19,019 nucleotides of DNA from Candidatus Nomurabacteria bacterium (GCA_943356455.1 CALRFB010000001.1:3801-22819); one strand, 5' to 3'; counted from the stretch's first letter, positions 11,787 through 18,806 are shown. Notes: generated by a model not told the origin, from the letters alone. Numbers and translations are program-made.

Positions 11787-12575
11787 CTAGTCTGTAAAGT
11801 TGATATCTAATGAAATTGGGCAGTGATCACTGCCATATACATCTGAATGAATAGTCGTTTTGTGGATATAGGGAATTACTTCTTCGGTGGTAAAAAAGTA
11901 ATCGATACGCCAGCCGACATTACGTGCGCGTGCGCCAGTTTTTTGATCCCAGTATGTATACCCAACAGTGTCAGGGAAAAAGTGTCGATATACATCTACC
12001 CAACCTTTTTTCTCTAGCTTATCCATCCAAGCACGTTCGACAGGTAAGAAGCCAGTATTTTTTTCATTTTCTTTTGGGCGAGCGAGATCGATTTCATTGT
12101 GAGCAGTATTTACGTCACCTGTAAAAATAACATTGTATTTTTTTCTTAAACCAGTAATGAACTCAAGAAAAGCTTCATAGAACTTTAATTTATATTCAAG
12201 ACGATGTGGTCCACCTCCGCCGTTAGGGAAATAACAACAGACAACAACATAGTCGCCTGCAGGAGAGTCATAGTATGCGACTATAGTTCGACCTTCGTCG
12301 TCGAATTCTGTATGGCCAAAACCGTCATCAACACGGTAGGGTTTTTCTTTTGAAATAATTGACACGCCTGAATAACCTTTTTTTATTTTGCTCCAAGCAT
12401 AATAGCTATGCCAGGCTTTTGTGGCTTCGACGAATTCCGTGGGTAGCTGTGTAGGTTCTGATTTTGTTTCTTGTAAACAAATAATGTCCGGTTTGACGGA
12501 CTCGATAAAAGGTTCCCACATGCCGTTTTTAATCGTGCTGCGGAGGCCGTTTGTATTCCAGGAAACTATACGCAT
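11787..12575 (-). CDS. xth: Exodeoxyribonuclease III / AP endonuclease
   Basis: ExoIII-family (EEP superfamily) enzyme that cuts at abasic sites and trims 3' ends in base-excision repair. The 262 residues match the family (250-270). Seen: WNTNGLR (6-12, Asn7), LQETK (34-38, metal-binding Glu36), GYSGVSIISK (67-76), GDVNTAHNEIDLARPK (153-168, Asp154 and Asn156), GWRIDYFF (221-228) and GSDHCPISLDI at the C-terminus (Asp250, His251). All catalytic positions are present. The start MRIVSWN is the usual family N-terminus. A -10 box TAAAGT ends 6 nt before the ATG, again predicting a leaderless transcript. Monocistronic, ending in the terminator at 11702-11730. Confidence 0.96.
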   Translation of the reverse strand: MRIVSWNTNGLRSTIKNGMWEPFIESVKPDIICLQETKSEPTQLPTEFVEATKAWHSYYAWSKIKKGYSGVSIISKEKPYRVDDGFGHTEFDDEGRTIVAYYDSPAGDYVVVCCYFPNGGGGPHRLEYKLKFYEAFLEFITGLRKKYNVIFTGDVNTAHNEIDLARPKENEKNTGFLPVERAWMDKLEKKGWVDVYRHFFPDTVGYTYWDQKTGARARNVGWRIDYFFTTEEVIPYIHKTTIHSDVYGSDHCPISLDINFTD

Positions 12576-12581
12576 ACAGAT

Positions 12582-12610
12582 ACTTTACCCTGACAGAATA
12601 ACCCCAGCAA
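12582..12610 (-). promoter_or_regulatory. Possible promoter of xth
   Basis: Minus strand -35 TTGCTG (12605-12610), 17-bp spacer, -10 TAAAGT (12582-12587); +1 falls on the A of the ATG at 12575. The match is moderate. Confidence 0.4.
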
Positions 12611-12612
12611 TG

Positions 12613-12640
12613 TTTACAAAATGTTTATTAGGCGTATGAT
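12613..12640 (+). promoter_or_regulatory. Promoter of the candidate small RNA
   Basis: Plus strand -35 TTTACA (12613-12618), 16-bp spacer, -10 TATGAT (12635-12640). It faces away from xth and towards a terminator 140 nt downstream, with no ordinary gene between. Confidence 0.5.
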
Positions 12641-12646
12641 AGTTTA

Positions 12647-12803
12647 GAAATTGTTTTGGTTGGATGTTGATGACACAAAAAACGACCACTGCAATGTCAT
12701 TTAAAAAATGTAACTTTTAACGCCCTCGGGCAGAAAGGATGGTGAAGTAATTTGGCATTAAAATCTTTGAACTACGACAAAACCCTCTTCGGAGGGTTTT
12801 TTA
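12647..12803 (+). ncRNA. Candidate small RNA, possibly encoding an 18-aa peptide
   Basis: A transcript of about 155 nt is bounded by a promoter and a strong UUCG-capped terminator. It contains a hairpin ATGACA/TGTCAT (12669-12674 with 12695-12700) and a small GC hairpin in GCCCTCGGGC (12722-12731). It also contains a short open frame, 12664-12720, of 18 codons (MLMTQKTTTA and eight more residues). It does not resemble 6S, 4.5S, tmRNA or RNase P RNA. It could be a regulatory RNA, a microprotein mRNA, or simply a spacer with chance signals. Confidence 0.35.
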
Positions 12804-12807
12804 TTTT
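12779..12807. terminator. Terminator with UUCG tetraloop
   Basis: Stem AAAACCCTC/GAGGGTTTT closed by C-TTCG-G, followed on the plus strand by TTTTTTATTTT; the minus strand shows TTTTG. It ends the candidate small RNA and may also stop transcription of the convergent recombinase gene. Confidence 0.85.
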
Positions 12808-12834
12808 GCTACGCAGTATGATAATTTATCAACG

Positions 12835-13812
12835 TTATTTTTTTGAGTGGAATTTTTTGTGAATGTCACGGAGAGCTTTGTCTGTAACGTGCGTGTAGAT
12901 TTGTGTCGTTGCGATGTTTGCATGACCAAGCATCATTTGTACGGAACGAATATCGGCACCGTTTGAAAGTAAATCTGTAGCAAAAGAATGGCGTAAAACG
13001 TGTGGCGTAACTTTTTTAGAAATGCCGGCTCGAATAGCAATGTCTTTAACGATACGCTCGATCGAGCGGGGAGTGATACGGCGCGAACCAGACTTTGATG
13101 CATTGCGAGACATTTCGATAAACATAGATTCGTCCATATCTTTTCTTTTATTGAGATACTCACGAATTGCAGTTTTAGCATCGTCTGATAAAAAAACCAC
13201 GCGAACTTTTTCTCCTTTACCTCGAATAGAGAATTCATCTCGCGATAAATCTAGGTCACGATTGAGCGAACAGAGCTCGGATAAACGAAGACCAGTTGAG
13301 AAAAAAAGTTCTAAAATCGCGCGGTCTCGGAGTGAGCGCTCATGGGCGATTTGCGTTTGTTTTTCGGCACGCTTTTCGTTTTTGCTTGTAGTTTTTGTGG
13401 ATATGGTGCGCGCAGCCTCGATCATGCGGAACAACTCCGTCACCGTTATCAGGTCGAGGCTGCGCTCTTTCACCTTCGCCAGTTCGATCCTATCTGATGG
13501 CAGAACATCGATACCTCGACGCATCAAGAATTTCAGAAAAACCCGGATAGCAATGAGGTGATAATTTTGGCTATTTTTTTTCATCGTACCCGATACTTGA
13601 CCTTTAACCTTTACACCGGGAGCACGGTTAAGATTTAGTCGAAATGTTCGCACGGCATCTTCGGTAATATCGTCTGCGGTAACTATCTTTTGTTCACGAA
13701 AAAAGCGTGAGAGGTAGCGGTCATAGTTCATGACGGTCTTGAGCGAATTGCCTTTCTCTATTTCTATATACTCAAGAAACTGCCTTTTCATTTTTTCAAC
13801 ATCTACTGACAT
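12835..13812 (-). CDS. xerC: Tyrosine recombinase, Xer family
   Basis: Site-specific recombinase of the XerC/XerD type, which resolves chromosome dimers at dif. The start at 13812 (MSVDVEKMKRQFLEYIEIEKG) gives 325 residues; the frame opens at 13842 but an extended -10 exactly 6 nt before the internal ATG favours 13812. An N-terminal SAM-like core-binding domain (about 7-98) is followed by the catalytic domain with Arg176 in STGLRLSELCSL, Lys199 in RGKGEK, His271 and Arg274 in HVLRHSFAT, His297 in LGHANIATTQIY and the nucleophile Tyr306. A Lys/Glu-rich insertion of about 20 residues (139-158) sits just before the catalytic Arg block. No adjacent integrase partners, att repeats or phage genes are seen, so a housekeeping Xer is more likely than a mobile-element integrase. 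XerC versus XerD cannot be told from sequence alone; many CPR genomes have one Xer. Confidence 0.9.
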   Translation of the reverse strand: MSVDVEKMKRQFLEYIEIEKGNSLKTVMNYDRYLSRFFREQKIVTADDITEDAVRTFRLNLNRAPGVKVKGQVSGTMKKNSQNYHLIAIRVFLKFLMRRGIDVLPSDRIELAKVKERSLDLITVTELFRMIEAARTISTKTTSKNEKRAEKQTQIAHERSLRDRAILELFFSTGLRLSELCSLNRDLDLSRDEFSIRGKGEKVRVVFLSDDAKTAIREYLNKRKDMDESMFIEMSRNASKSGSRRITPRSIERIVKDIAIRAGISKKVTPHVLRHSFATDLLSNGADIRSVQMMLGHANIATTQIYTHVTDKALRDIHKKFHSKK

Positions 13813-13818
13813 AAAGAA

Positions 13819-13827
13819 AGTATAGCA
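13819..13827 (-). promoter_or_regulatory. Extended -10 element of the recombinase gene
   Basis: Minus strand TGC-TATACT (hexamer 13819-13824); +1 would be the A of the ATG at 13812. No clear -35. Confidence 0.55.
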
Positions 13828-13889
13828 AATGTTTTGCGACATTCATTTGCAAGAGGGTAATAGTATGGTATTGTTCAAAAAAAACACAC

Positions 13890-14210
13890 ATGGAAGCAAA
13901 AGAAGGAATCTCCCAGTTCGTCCTAAAATCAATGATTCGTATTGTTGCTGGGGCGACAATCGGTGTCTACATAGGTATCGAAAAGTTAAATCTAAAAAGC
14001 CCCCTCACTGAGCATCATGGATTTTCTGAAAAAGGAGCCACGATACTTATTTGCGTCGTAGCAATTGTGCTTGTTGTATTATTCTACGACATTTTGTTAA
14101 AACCGTTGCGGTCTTGGTTAAAAAACAGACCAACTGGTGACAACCTAGTCGAAGAAGGCGGGCACTTTCACACAACAAGACACATCAGAAAGGGTACTAA
14201 AATATCCTAA
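13890..14210 (+). CDS. Small membrane protein, 106 aa
   Basis: Unrecognised. Two membrane segments are predicted: a weaker one at about 12-32 (LKSMIRIVAGATIGVYIGIE) and a strong one at about 50-70 (ATILICVVAIVLVVLFYDILL), separated by a short loop with His (TEHHGFSEKG). The tail after helix 2 is basic (KPLRSWLKNRPTG) and then polar with several His and Arg. The N-terminus is short, so a hairpin topology with both ends inside is likely. Divergent from the recombinase gene. -10-like TATGGT at 13864-13869 has no good -35. It ends 18 nt before a hairpin terminator. Function unknown. Confidence 0.65.
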   Translation: MEAKEGISQFVLKSMIRIVAGATIGVYIGIEKLNLKSPLTEHHGFSEKGATILICVVAIVLVVLFYDILLKPLRSWLKNRPTGDNLVEEGGHFHTTRHIRKGTKIS

Positions 14211-14228
14211 TTGCAAAAAAGTAAACAC

Positions 14229-14263
14229 AAAATGCAGGTTCCCTCGGGGCTTGCATTTTTTTT
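14229..14263 (+). terminator. Terminator of gene 13890-14210
   Basis: Outer stem AAAATGCA/TGCATTTT (14229-14236 with 14252-14259) with an inner CC/GG pairing in the CCCTCGGGG stretch, followed by a T8 run. Its 3' arm contains the -35 box of the rpsO promoter. Confidence 0.75.
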
Positions 14264-14279
14264 ATTGGTGTGCTATGAT
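14251..14279 (+). promoter_or_regulatory. Extended -10 promoter of rpsO
   Basis: -35 TTGCAT (14251-14256), 17-bp spacer ending in TGC, -10 TATGAT (14274-14279). Predicted +1 about 14286, only 3 nt before the ATG at 14289. The -35 is built into the upstream terminator. Confidence 0.7.
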
Positions 14280-14288
14280 ATGAGTGCT

Positions 14289-14549
14289 ATGTTGAAGAAA
14301 ACAAAGAAAGCAGCGGCAATCAAAAAAGTTCAGTTGCACGACAAGGACAATGGTTCTTCTCCTGCTCAGATCGCTATTTTGACCGAACGCATCGAAAGCC
14401 TTTCAAAACACTTGAAGAAACACAAGCTAGATAACCATTCTCGCCGTGGTCTCATCAAGATGGTTGCAGATCGTCGCTCTCACATGAAGTTTTTAGAGAG
14501 AAACAACAAAACGGTCTTCACTAAAGTTGCCAAGGCCCTCGAACTATAA
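14289..14549 (+). CDS. rpsO: 30S ribosomal protein S15
   Basis: S15 binds the central domain of 16S rRNA early in 30S assembly. The 86 residues from MLKKTKKAAAIKKVQLHD match the family (88-89). The family pattern is clear: GSSPAQIAILTERIESLSKHLKKHKLDNHSRRGLIKMVADRRSHMKFL, with the conserved LTxRI, HLKxHKxDxxSRRGL and RRxxLxYL-type blocks. An in-frame ATG at 14280 exists but lies before the predicted transcription start, so 14289 is chosen. In many bacteria rpsO is directly followed by pnp; here a NYN-domain gene and a basic orphan gene lie between them. The promoter is strong and the leader almost absent. Confidence 0.96.
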   Translation: MLKKTKKAAAIKKVQLHDKDNGSSPAQIAILTERIESLSKHLKKHKLDNHSRRGLIKMVADRRSHMKFLERNNKTVFTKVAKALEL

Positions 14550-14551
14550 AC

Positions 14552-14582
14552 AACACAGCTCGCGAAAGCGAGTTTTGTTTTA
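14552..14582 (+). terminator. Terminator of rpsO
   Basis: Stem CTCGC/GCGAG with GAAA tetraloop (14559-14572), extended by AACA/TGTT, followed by TTTTGTTTT. Confidence 0.8.
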
Positions 14583-14647
14583 TATAGGCTTTTGTACGCT
14601 ACAATATAGTAGGTCGATTTTTACATATTTTATATACATTCATTTTT

Positions 14648-15163
14648 ATGCCAGTAATCAAGCACAAAGAACAGCGCGTTGCCGTTTTTATTGATACTCA
14701 AAACATGTACCACAGTGCTCGCAACCTCTACAACCGCAAGGTTAATTTTGGGGCAGTGGTCAAAGATGCAGTAGCCGGACGCAAACTCGTTCGAGCTATT
14801 GCCTACGTCATTACCTCGGAAGCGGGGGACGAAAAAGCTTTTTTCGAAGCTCTTGAAAAAATGGGTATTGAGACACGGACCAAAGATCTTCAGATCTTTT
14901 CGGGTGGTGCTAAAAAAGGCGACTGGGATGTCGGTCTTGCTATTGATGCAGTTCGCACTGCAGCACGCATAGACGCAGCGATCATTCTGTCGGGCGATGG
15001 GGACTTTGTTCCACTCGTCGAATACCTTCAAAAACACTCTGGGATTCAGGTTGAAGTTGCCGCATTCGGCAAATCAGCTTCGCTCAAGCTCAAAGAGGCA
15101 GCAGACGATTTCGTCGATCTGTCACAGAACGCAAAAAAGTATCTCATTGGTATGCGCCAATAA
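14648..15163 (+). CDS. NYN-domain protein (LabA/DUF88 family), putative ribonuclease
   Basis: NYN domains are PIN-like folds, and characterised members are RNases. In the 171 residues the family signature is complete: VAVFIDTQNMY (11-21, metal-binding Asp16 and Asn19), KKGDWDVGLAIDAV (89-102, Asp92, Asp94, Asp100), and ILSGDGDFVPLVEYL (113-127, Asp117 and Asp119), followed by VEVAAFGKSAS and a C-terminal helix with FVDLS. No extra domain is fused. A -10-like TACAAT/TATAGT overlap at 14600-14610 would give a leader of about 30 nt; no Shine-Dalgarno. Position between rpsO and pnp suggests a role in RNA turnover, but this is inference by context. The gene ends just before a bidirectional terminator. 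Confidence 0.9.
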   Translation: MPVIKHKEQRVAVFIDTQNMYHSARNLYNRKVNFGAVVKDAVAGRKLVRAIAYVITSEAGDEKAFFEALEKMGIETRTKDLQIFSGGAKKGDWDVGLAIDAVRTAARIDAAIILSGDGDFVPLVEYLQKHSGIQVEVAAFGKSASLKLKEAADDFVDLSQNAKKYLIGMRQ

Positions 15164-15177
15164 TATCTGCAAGCAAT

Positions 15178-15211
15178 AAAAAAACCGGTCATCATACGAT
15201 GATCGGTTTTT
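15178..15211. terminator. Bidirectional terminator, NYN gene / basic orphan gene
   Basis: Stem AAAACCG-TCATC/GATGA-CGGTTTT (15181-15193 with 15198-15210, one G-U pair) with loop ATAC. T-runs follow on both strands (TTTTTGCTTT plus, TTTTTTTATT minus). Confidence 0.85.
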
Positions 15212-15233
15212 GCTTTAGTTATTTTTGCACTTT

Positions 15234-15911
15234 TTAAGATGGAGCAAAGCGCCACTTTTTTAAATCCGGTTCCGGAAATTTTGGAGGATGATTTGCGCAT
15301 GCTCTCAAATACCTCATATACCTTTTTTTGTCTTTCGAAATAACTTTAACAAACCAAGATATGTCTGGTGCAATAATAATTCGCGTCTGAAGTAATTCGA
15401 TTTTGTCACCCGGGAGTTTTTCGAACAAACGCTCGTGAAAAAGAAAATATGCATTTTCAAAACTATCACGAATTTGTCGAACAATACCGACCGTAGAAAC
15501 TATTTTATATTTTTCAGTTTCTGGACGAATTGGTGAAAACATATTGGCACTGAATACATCGGCCATCATGCTACTCTCTGGACGCATACTGGCTTCTAGT
15601 CGAAATAAATCTTGAGCAGCCACTTTTGCAAATACTTTTTTACAACCATACGGTTTAACTTTTTTTACGTAGTACTCAATAAGTTGTGCTCTACGTTTTG
15701 TTTTTTCATCAAAGCTCACTTCGAGTACACGAGGCCTGCCGATGAACAATGTGTTGAGCAATGTTGAAAGGCGGCAAGATTCTTTTGGGGGAGAGTTGAG
15801 CGCGCGATTGAGACGACTAGTGCCACGATTGCGGGCATACTCAGTTCGCATTTGTTTTTTCCTGCGAATAAAGGTTCGGCTACGTGGCCGAATTGTGGAT
15901 TTGTATTTCAT
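15234..15911 (-). CDS. Basic orphan protein, 225 aa
   Basis: Not recognised. The first 35 residues are strongly basic (MKYKSTIRPRSRTFIRRKKQ, then RTEYARNRGTSRLNR), which resembles a nucleic-acid-binding tail. The rest appears to be a folded alpha/beta domain: VLEVSFDEKTKRRAQLIEYYVKKV (about 62-85), KKVFAKVAAQDLFRLEASM, KYKIVSTVGIVRQI (about 134-147), ENAYFLFHERLFEKLPGDKIELLQTRIIIAPDISWFVKVISKDKKRYM. It contains several aromatic and basic positions and no membrane helix. It has an excellent extended -10 promoter, divergent from pnp, and shares a terminator with the NYN gene. Lying in the rpsO-pnp interval, it may touch RNA, but I see no diagnostic motif. Confidence 0.65.
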   Translation of the reverse strand: MKYKSTIRPRSRTFIRRKKQMRTEYARNRGTSRLNRALNSPPKESCRLSTLLNTLFIGRPRVLEVSFDEKTKRRAQLIEYYVKKVKPYGCKKVFAKVAAQDLFRLEASMRPESSMMADVFSANMFSPIRPETEKYKIVSTVGIVRQIRDSFENAYFLFHERLFEKLPGDKIELLQTRIIIAPDISWFVKVISKDKKRYMRYLRACANHPPKFPEPDLKKWRFAPS

Positions 15912-15934
15912 TTTGTCAAATTTAAGTTTCCCGA

Positions 15935-15962
15935 ATTATATCACATAATTGAGATTTGTAAA
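15935..15962 (-). promoter_or_regulatory. Extended -10 promoter of the basic orphan gene
   Basis: Minus strand: -35 TTTACA (15957-15962), 16-bp spacer ending in TGA, consensus -10 TATAAT (15935-15940). Predicted start about 15928, leader about 17 nt. Confidence 0.8.
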
Positions 15963-16006
15963 ATATGGGAAGAATCTCGCCCGATGTATACTCTACTCAT
16001 TACCAC

Positions 16007-16063
16007 TAATCTAGTCTCTGGACGTATAGAATTGTTTCTAACAATTTTAGGGTCTGGAGATTA
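16007..16063 (+). promoter_or_regulatory. Hairpin leader of pnp
   Basis: The stretch before the pnp ATG can form an outer pairing TAATCT/AGATTA (16007-16012 with 16058-16063) enclosing a 7-bp hairpin AATTGTT/AACAATT (16030-16036 with 16040-16046). A TATACT -10 at 15987-15992 would start the transcript at about 15999, just before this element. pnp is autoregulated through its leader in E. coli; the same here is inference. Confidence 0.4.
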
Positions 16064-16070
16064 TTACAAT

Positions 16071-18287
16071 ATGCAAAGCAAAGAGTATTCGATAGATATT
16101 GCCGGCAAAACAATGACGGCGGTTTTTTCAGACCTCGCTGAACAAGCAGGTGGAAGTGTGATGCTAAAGTGTGAAGACACGGTCGTACTTGCAACAGCAG
16201 TCATGGGCAACGACACAAAACACAATCCAGGTTTTTTCAATTTGACTGTTGAATATATGGAGCGTTTCTACGCATCCGGTCTGATTCTCGGTGGTCAGTA
16301 CAACAAACGCGAAGGTCGTCCGAGCGATAAAGCTATTTTGGCGTCGCGTGTGATCGATCGAACAATTCGTCCATTGTTTGAGCACCACATTAAGAATCCT
16401 GTGCAGGTTATTGCTACTGTTATTTCAGTCGGTGCCATGGATCCAACTATTTTGGCAGTGAACGCAGTTTCGCTGGCGCTCGGTGTTTCACCAATTCCTT
16501 GGGCCGGTCCCGTAGGTGCGGCACAGATTAGTATTTCTAAAGGCGCTGGTGGTACAACACATGAAAGTGCCGAAAACACCGAATTTAAAATAAATGATTA
16601 TGTACCAAATACTGGAGAAGCTGGTTACGACCTCGATCTCGTAGTCTGTGGCAAAGACGGTAACGTTGTTATGATCGAAGCATCTGCTATGCAGGTTGAA
16701 GAAGGTAGGGTAACGTCTGCCATCTCACAGGTCCTCCAATTGGTTTCACAGATAGAAAACTGGCAAAAAGACGTGATAACAAAAGAAGGTAAAACGAAAC
16801 TCGCTATGCCAAAACCAGATGAGGACGAAACCATGATTGCTCTATTTAAAAAAGAAATTGAACCAAAAATCATGACTGACCTTTTTGGTGCGGATTCAAA
16901 AAAGCGTATTGCAGCAATCGAAGACAGCTGGGTACTCATGCTTGAAAACCTTTATCCAGAAAGCCAAAAAGATCGCGACGACCTTATTATGCGCGGTAAA
17001 GACTACGTCGATATTGCCATAAATGAAATCGTACACAATGCAGCACTCACAGAAAACAAACGAGTGGACTTGCGCAAAATGGATGAGATCCGACCACTCT
17101 TTGCACAAGCTGGCGGTGTTTCATCGAAACTCCACGGCACTGGTATTTTCTATCGTGGACAAACTCATGTGCTTTCTGTAGCCACTCTTGGTGGTCCAGA
17201 AACACAACTCGAGATCGAAGGCATGGAAGTACGTGGTAAAAAAAGATTTATGCACCACTACAATTTTCCTCCGTACTCAGTAGGGGAGACGGGCAGACTT
17301 GGTGGTATCAACCGCCGTGAAATGGGTCATGGCTTCCTCGCAGAGAAGGCCCTGGCTGGCGTAATTCCAAACAAAGATGTCTTCCCATATACTATTCGCC
17401 TAGTTTCAGAATCAACAAGTTCCAACGGATCAACTTCTCAGGGTTCGATATGTGCCGGAACTATTGCGCTCATGGATGCTGGTGTTCCGATCCTTGCACC
17501 GGTTGCTGGAATCGCTATGGGCGCAATGATTGATGAAAAGAATCCGGGCAAGTACAAAATACTTACCGATATTCAAGGCCCAGAAGACCATCATGGTGAT
17601 ATGGATTTTAAAGTCGCAGGCACACGAAGTGGCATCACTGCGATTCAGCTGGACATCAAAGTTGGTGGTATTCCACCGAAGATTTTAGAGGATGCTTTAG
17701 TACAAGCGAAAGCTGCGCGTTTACAAATACTTGATTTGATGGAGAAGGAAATTCCAAAACCTCGTGCGGACATATCGGTCAATGCGCCGAAGATCTTGGT
17801 TATCCGTATTTTACCAAGTCAAATCGGAATGGTCATTGGTGGCGGTGGAAAAACTGTGAATATGATTCGTGAAAAAACTGGTGCCGAAATCACGATCGAA
17901 GACGATGGTACTGTTTTCGTCACCGGGAAAAATGGTGCAGCAGAAGCGGCCAAGAAAATAATCGAAGCCATGACTCATGATTGGAAAGTCGGTGACACAA
18001 CCCAGGGTCTTGTTATGAAAATTTTGGAGATCGGTGCGGTCGTCGCACTTTCTGAATACGCCGATGGCCTCGTGCATATTTCTGAAATCGCACCGTTCCG
18101 AGTTCAGAAAGTTACCGATGTTTTAAAAGAAGGGCAATTGGTTCCAGTCAAAGTCACTGCAGTCGATAAAGAACGTGGTCGCATTTCACTTTCGATTAAA
18201 GATGCTGATAGTAATTTTGTGAAGAATCCGTATCCGCCGACTGCGGCGAAACCAACAACGACGCCCAGCCCAACACCGTTGAACTAA
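16071..18287 (+). CDS. pnp: Polyribonucleotide nucleotidyltransferase (PNPase)
   Basis: Phosphorolytic 3'-5' exoribonuclease, a trimer that degrades RNA to nucleoside diphosphates. The start at 16071 (MQSKEYSIDIAGKTM) gives 738 residues, the family length; the frame is open further upstream to 15852 but that part is not PNPase-like. Domains: first RNase PH domain (about 10-140, with EGRPSDKAILASRVIDRTIRP), helical linker (about 245-320), second RNase PH domain (about 325-560) with the active-site block EDHHGDMDFK, where Asp506, Asp512 and Lys514 match E. coli Asp486, Asp492 and Lys494, then KH (GxxG in IGGGGKT, 589-595) and S1 (about 644-712). The tail is Pro/Thr-rich. No frameshift. No Shine-Dalgarno. 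No terminator hairpin is obvious before gene 18333; only an A+T-rich inverted repeat follows. Confidence 0.97.
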   Translation: MQSKEYSIDIAGKTMTAVFSDLAEQAGGSVMLKCEDTVVLATAVMGNDTKHNPGFFNLTVEYMERFYASGLILGGQYNKREGRPSDKAILASRVIDRTIRPLFEHHIKNPVQVIATVISVGAMDPTILAVNAVSLALGVSPIPWAGPVGAAQISISKGAGGTTHESAENTEFKINDYVPNTGEAGYDLDLVVCGKDGNVVMIEASAMQVEEGRVTSAISQVLQLVSQIENWQKDVITKEGKTKLAMPKPDEDETMIALFKKEIEPKIMTDLFGADSKKRIAAIEDSWVLMLENLYPESQKDRDDLIMRGKDYVDIAINEIVHNAALTENKRVDLRKMDEIRPLFAQAGGVSSKLHGTGIFYRGQTHVLSVATLGGPETQLEIEGMEVRGKKRFMHHYNFPPYSVGETGRLGGINRREMGHGFLAEKALAGVIPNKDVFPYTIRLVSESTSSNGSTSQGSICAGTIALMDAGVPILAPVAGIAMGAMIDEKNPGKYKILTDIQGPEDHHGDMDFKVAGTRSGITAIQLDIKVGGIPPKILEDALVQAKAARLQILDLMEKEIPKPRADISVNAPKILVIRILPSQIGMVIGGGGKTVNMIREKTGAEITIEDDGTVFVTGKNGAAEAAKKIIEAMTHDWKVGDTTQGLVMKILEIGAVVALSEYADGLVHISEIAPFRVQKVTDVLKEGQLVPVKVTAVDKERGRISLSIKDADSNFVKNPYPPTAAKPTTTPSPTPLN

Positions 18288-18291
18288 GTTA

Positions 18292-18320
18292 GTAATTAAT
18301 AATATTTATTAATAATAATT
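18292..18320. repeat. A+T-only inverted repeat after pnp
   Basis: Between pnp and the next gene lies TTAATAA-TAT-TTATTAA, a short palindrome with almost no G or C in the surrounding 30 bases. It could be a weak terminator, a promoter region (TAATAT boxes) or neither. Confidence 0.35.
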
Positions 18321-18332
18321 AAACACAAATAT

Positions 18333-18800
18333 ATGGAATCATTCGAAAAAAATATTTCACAAGAAAACGAAAAGGAAACGGCATTGGCTCTGTTTGTAGA
18401 ATATAAAAATGAAAATGAAGATTATAAGAACGAAATTAAAGAAATTCTGAACACTAATCCAACATTGAAACAGGCAGTGTATTCATATGGTGGAACAGAT
18501 ATGTTTACTGAGTTCGACATTACGACATGGGGACCTTTCGGTGGCGCAGCACAGCACTGGTCACTAGACGCAAGTGATCGTATCATCCGTGAACCAAAAA
18601 ATAGTTTAATCACAGGTGTCTACAATGAAATACTGAGTGAGTGGCGAAACCGCAAAAATCAAATTATTGCTGAGCTTAAAGCATTTACTGGCGATGAGAA
18701 AAGTGGTTTTGATTTAGTTCAAAAGCTTCACAAAGAACTGATTCTCAAACAACTCAACGACAACGATCATCCACTAATGCAACATTCATTTCAACAGTAG
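18333..18800 (+). CDS. Orphan soluble protein, 155 aa
   Basis: Not recognised. The N-terminal 45 residues are acidic and helical (MESFEKNISQENEKETALAL, then VEYKNENEDYKNEIKEILN), then a more distinctive middle segment with aromatic and Gly residues (YSYGGTDMFTEFDITTWGPF, GGAAQHWSLDASDRIIREP, about 50-88), then amphipathic helices (LITGVYNEILSEWRNRKNQIIAELK and GFDLVQKLHKELILKQLN). No membrane helix or signal peptide. The start MESFEK at 18333 follows an A+T-rich spacer; promoter unclear. It ends 6 nt before a strong terminator. Real by length, composition and terminator; role unknown. Confidence 0.65.
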   Translation: MESFEKNISQENEKETALALFVEYKNENEDYKNEIKEILNTNPTLKQAVYSYGGTDMFTEFDITTWGPFGGAAQHWSLDASDRIIREPKNSLITGVYNEILSEWRNRKNQIIAELKAFTGDEKSGFDLVQKLHKELILKQLNDNDHPLMQHSFQQ

Positions 18801-18806
18801 AACTAT

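Noticed and set aside
12835..13812. Integrase of a mobile element
   Set aside because: No direct repeats, tRNA-end duplication, phage or transposon genes nearby; tRNAs are several kilobases away and intact.
15852..16070. 73-codon N-terminal extension of PNPase
   Set aside because: No similarity to PNPase N-termini, and it overlaps the promoter and start of the divergent gene.
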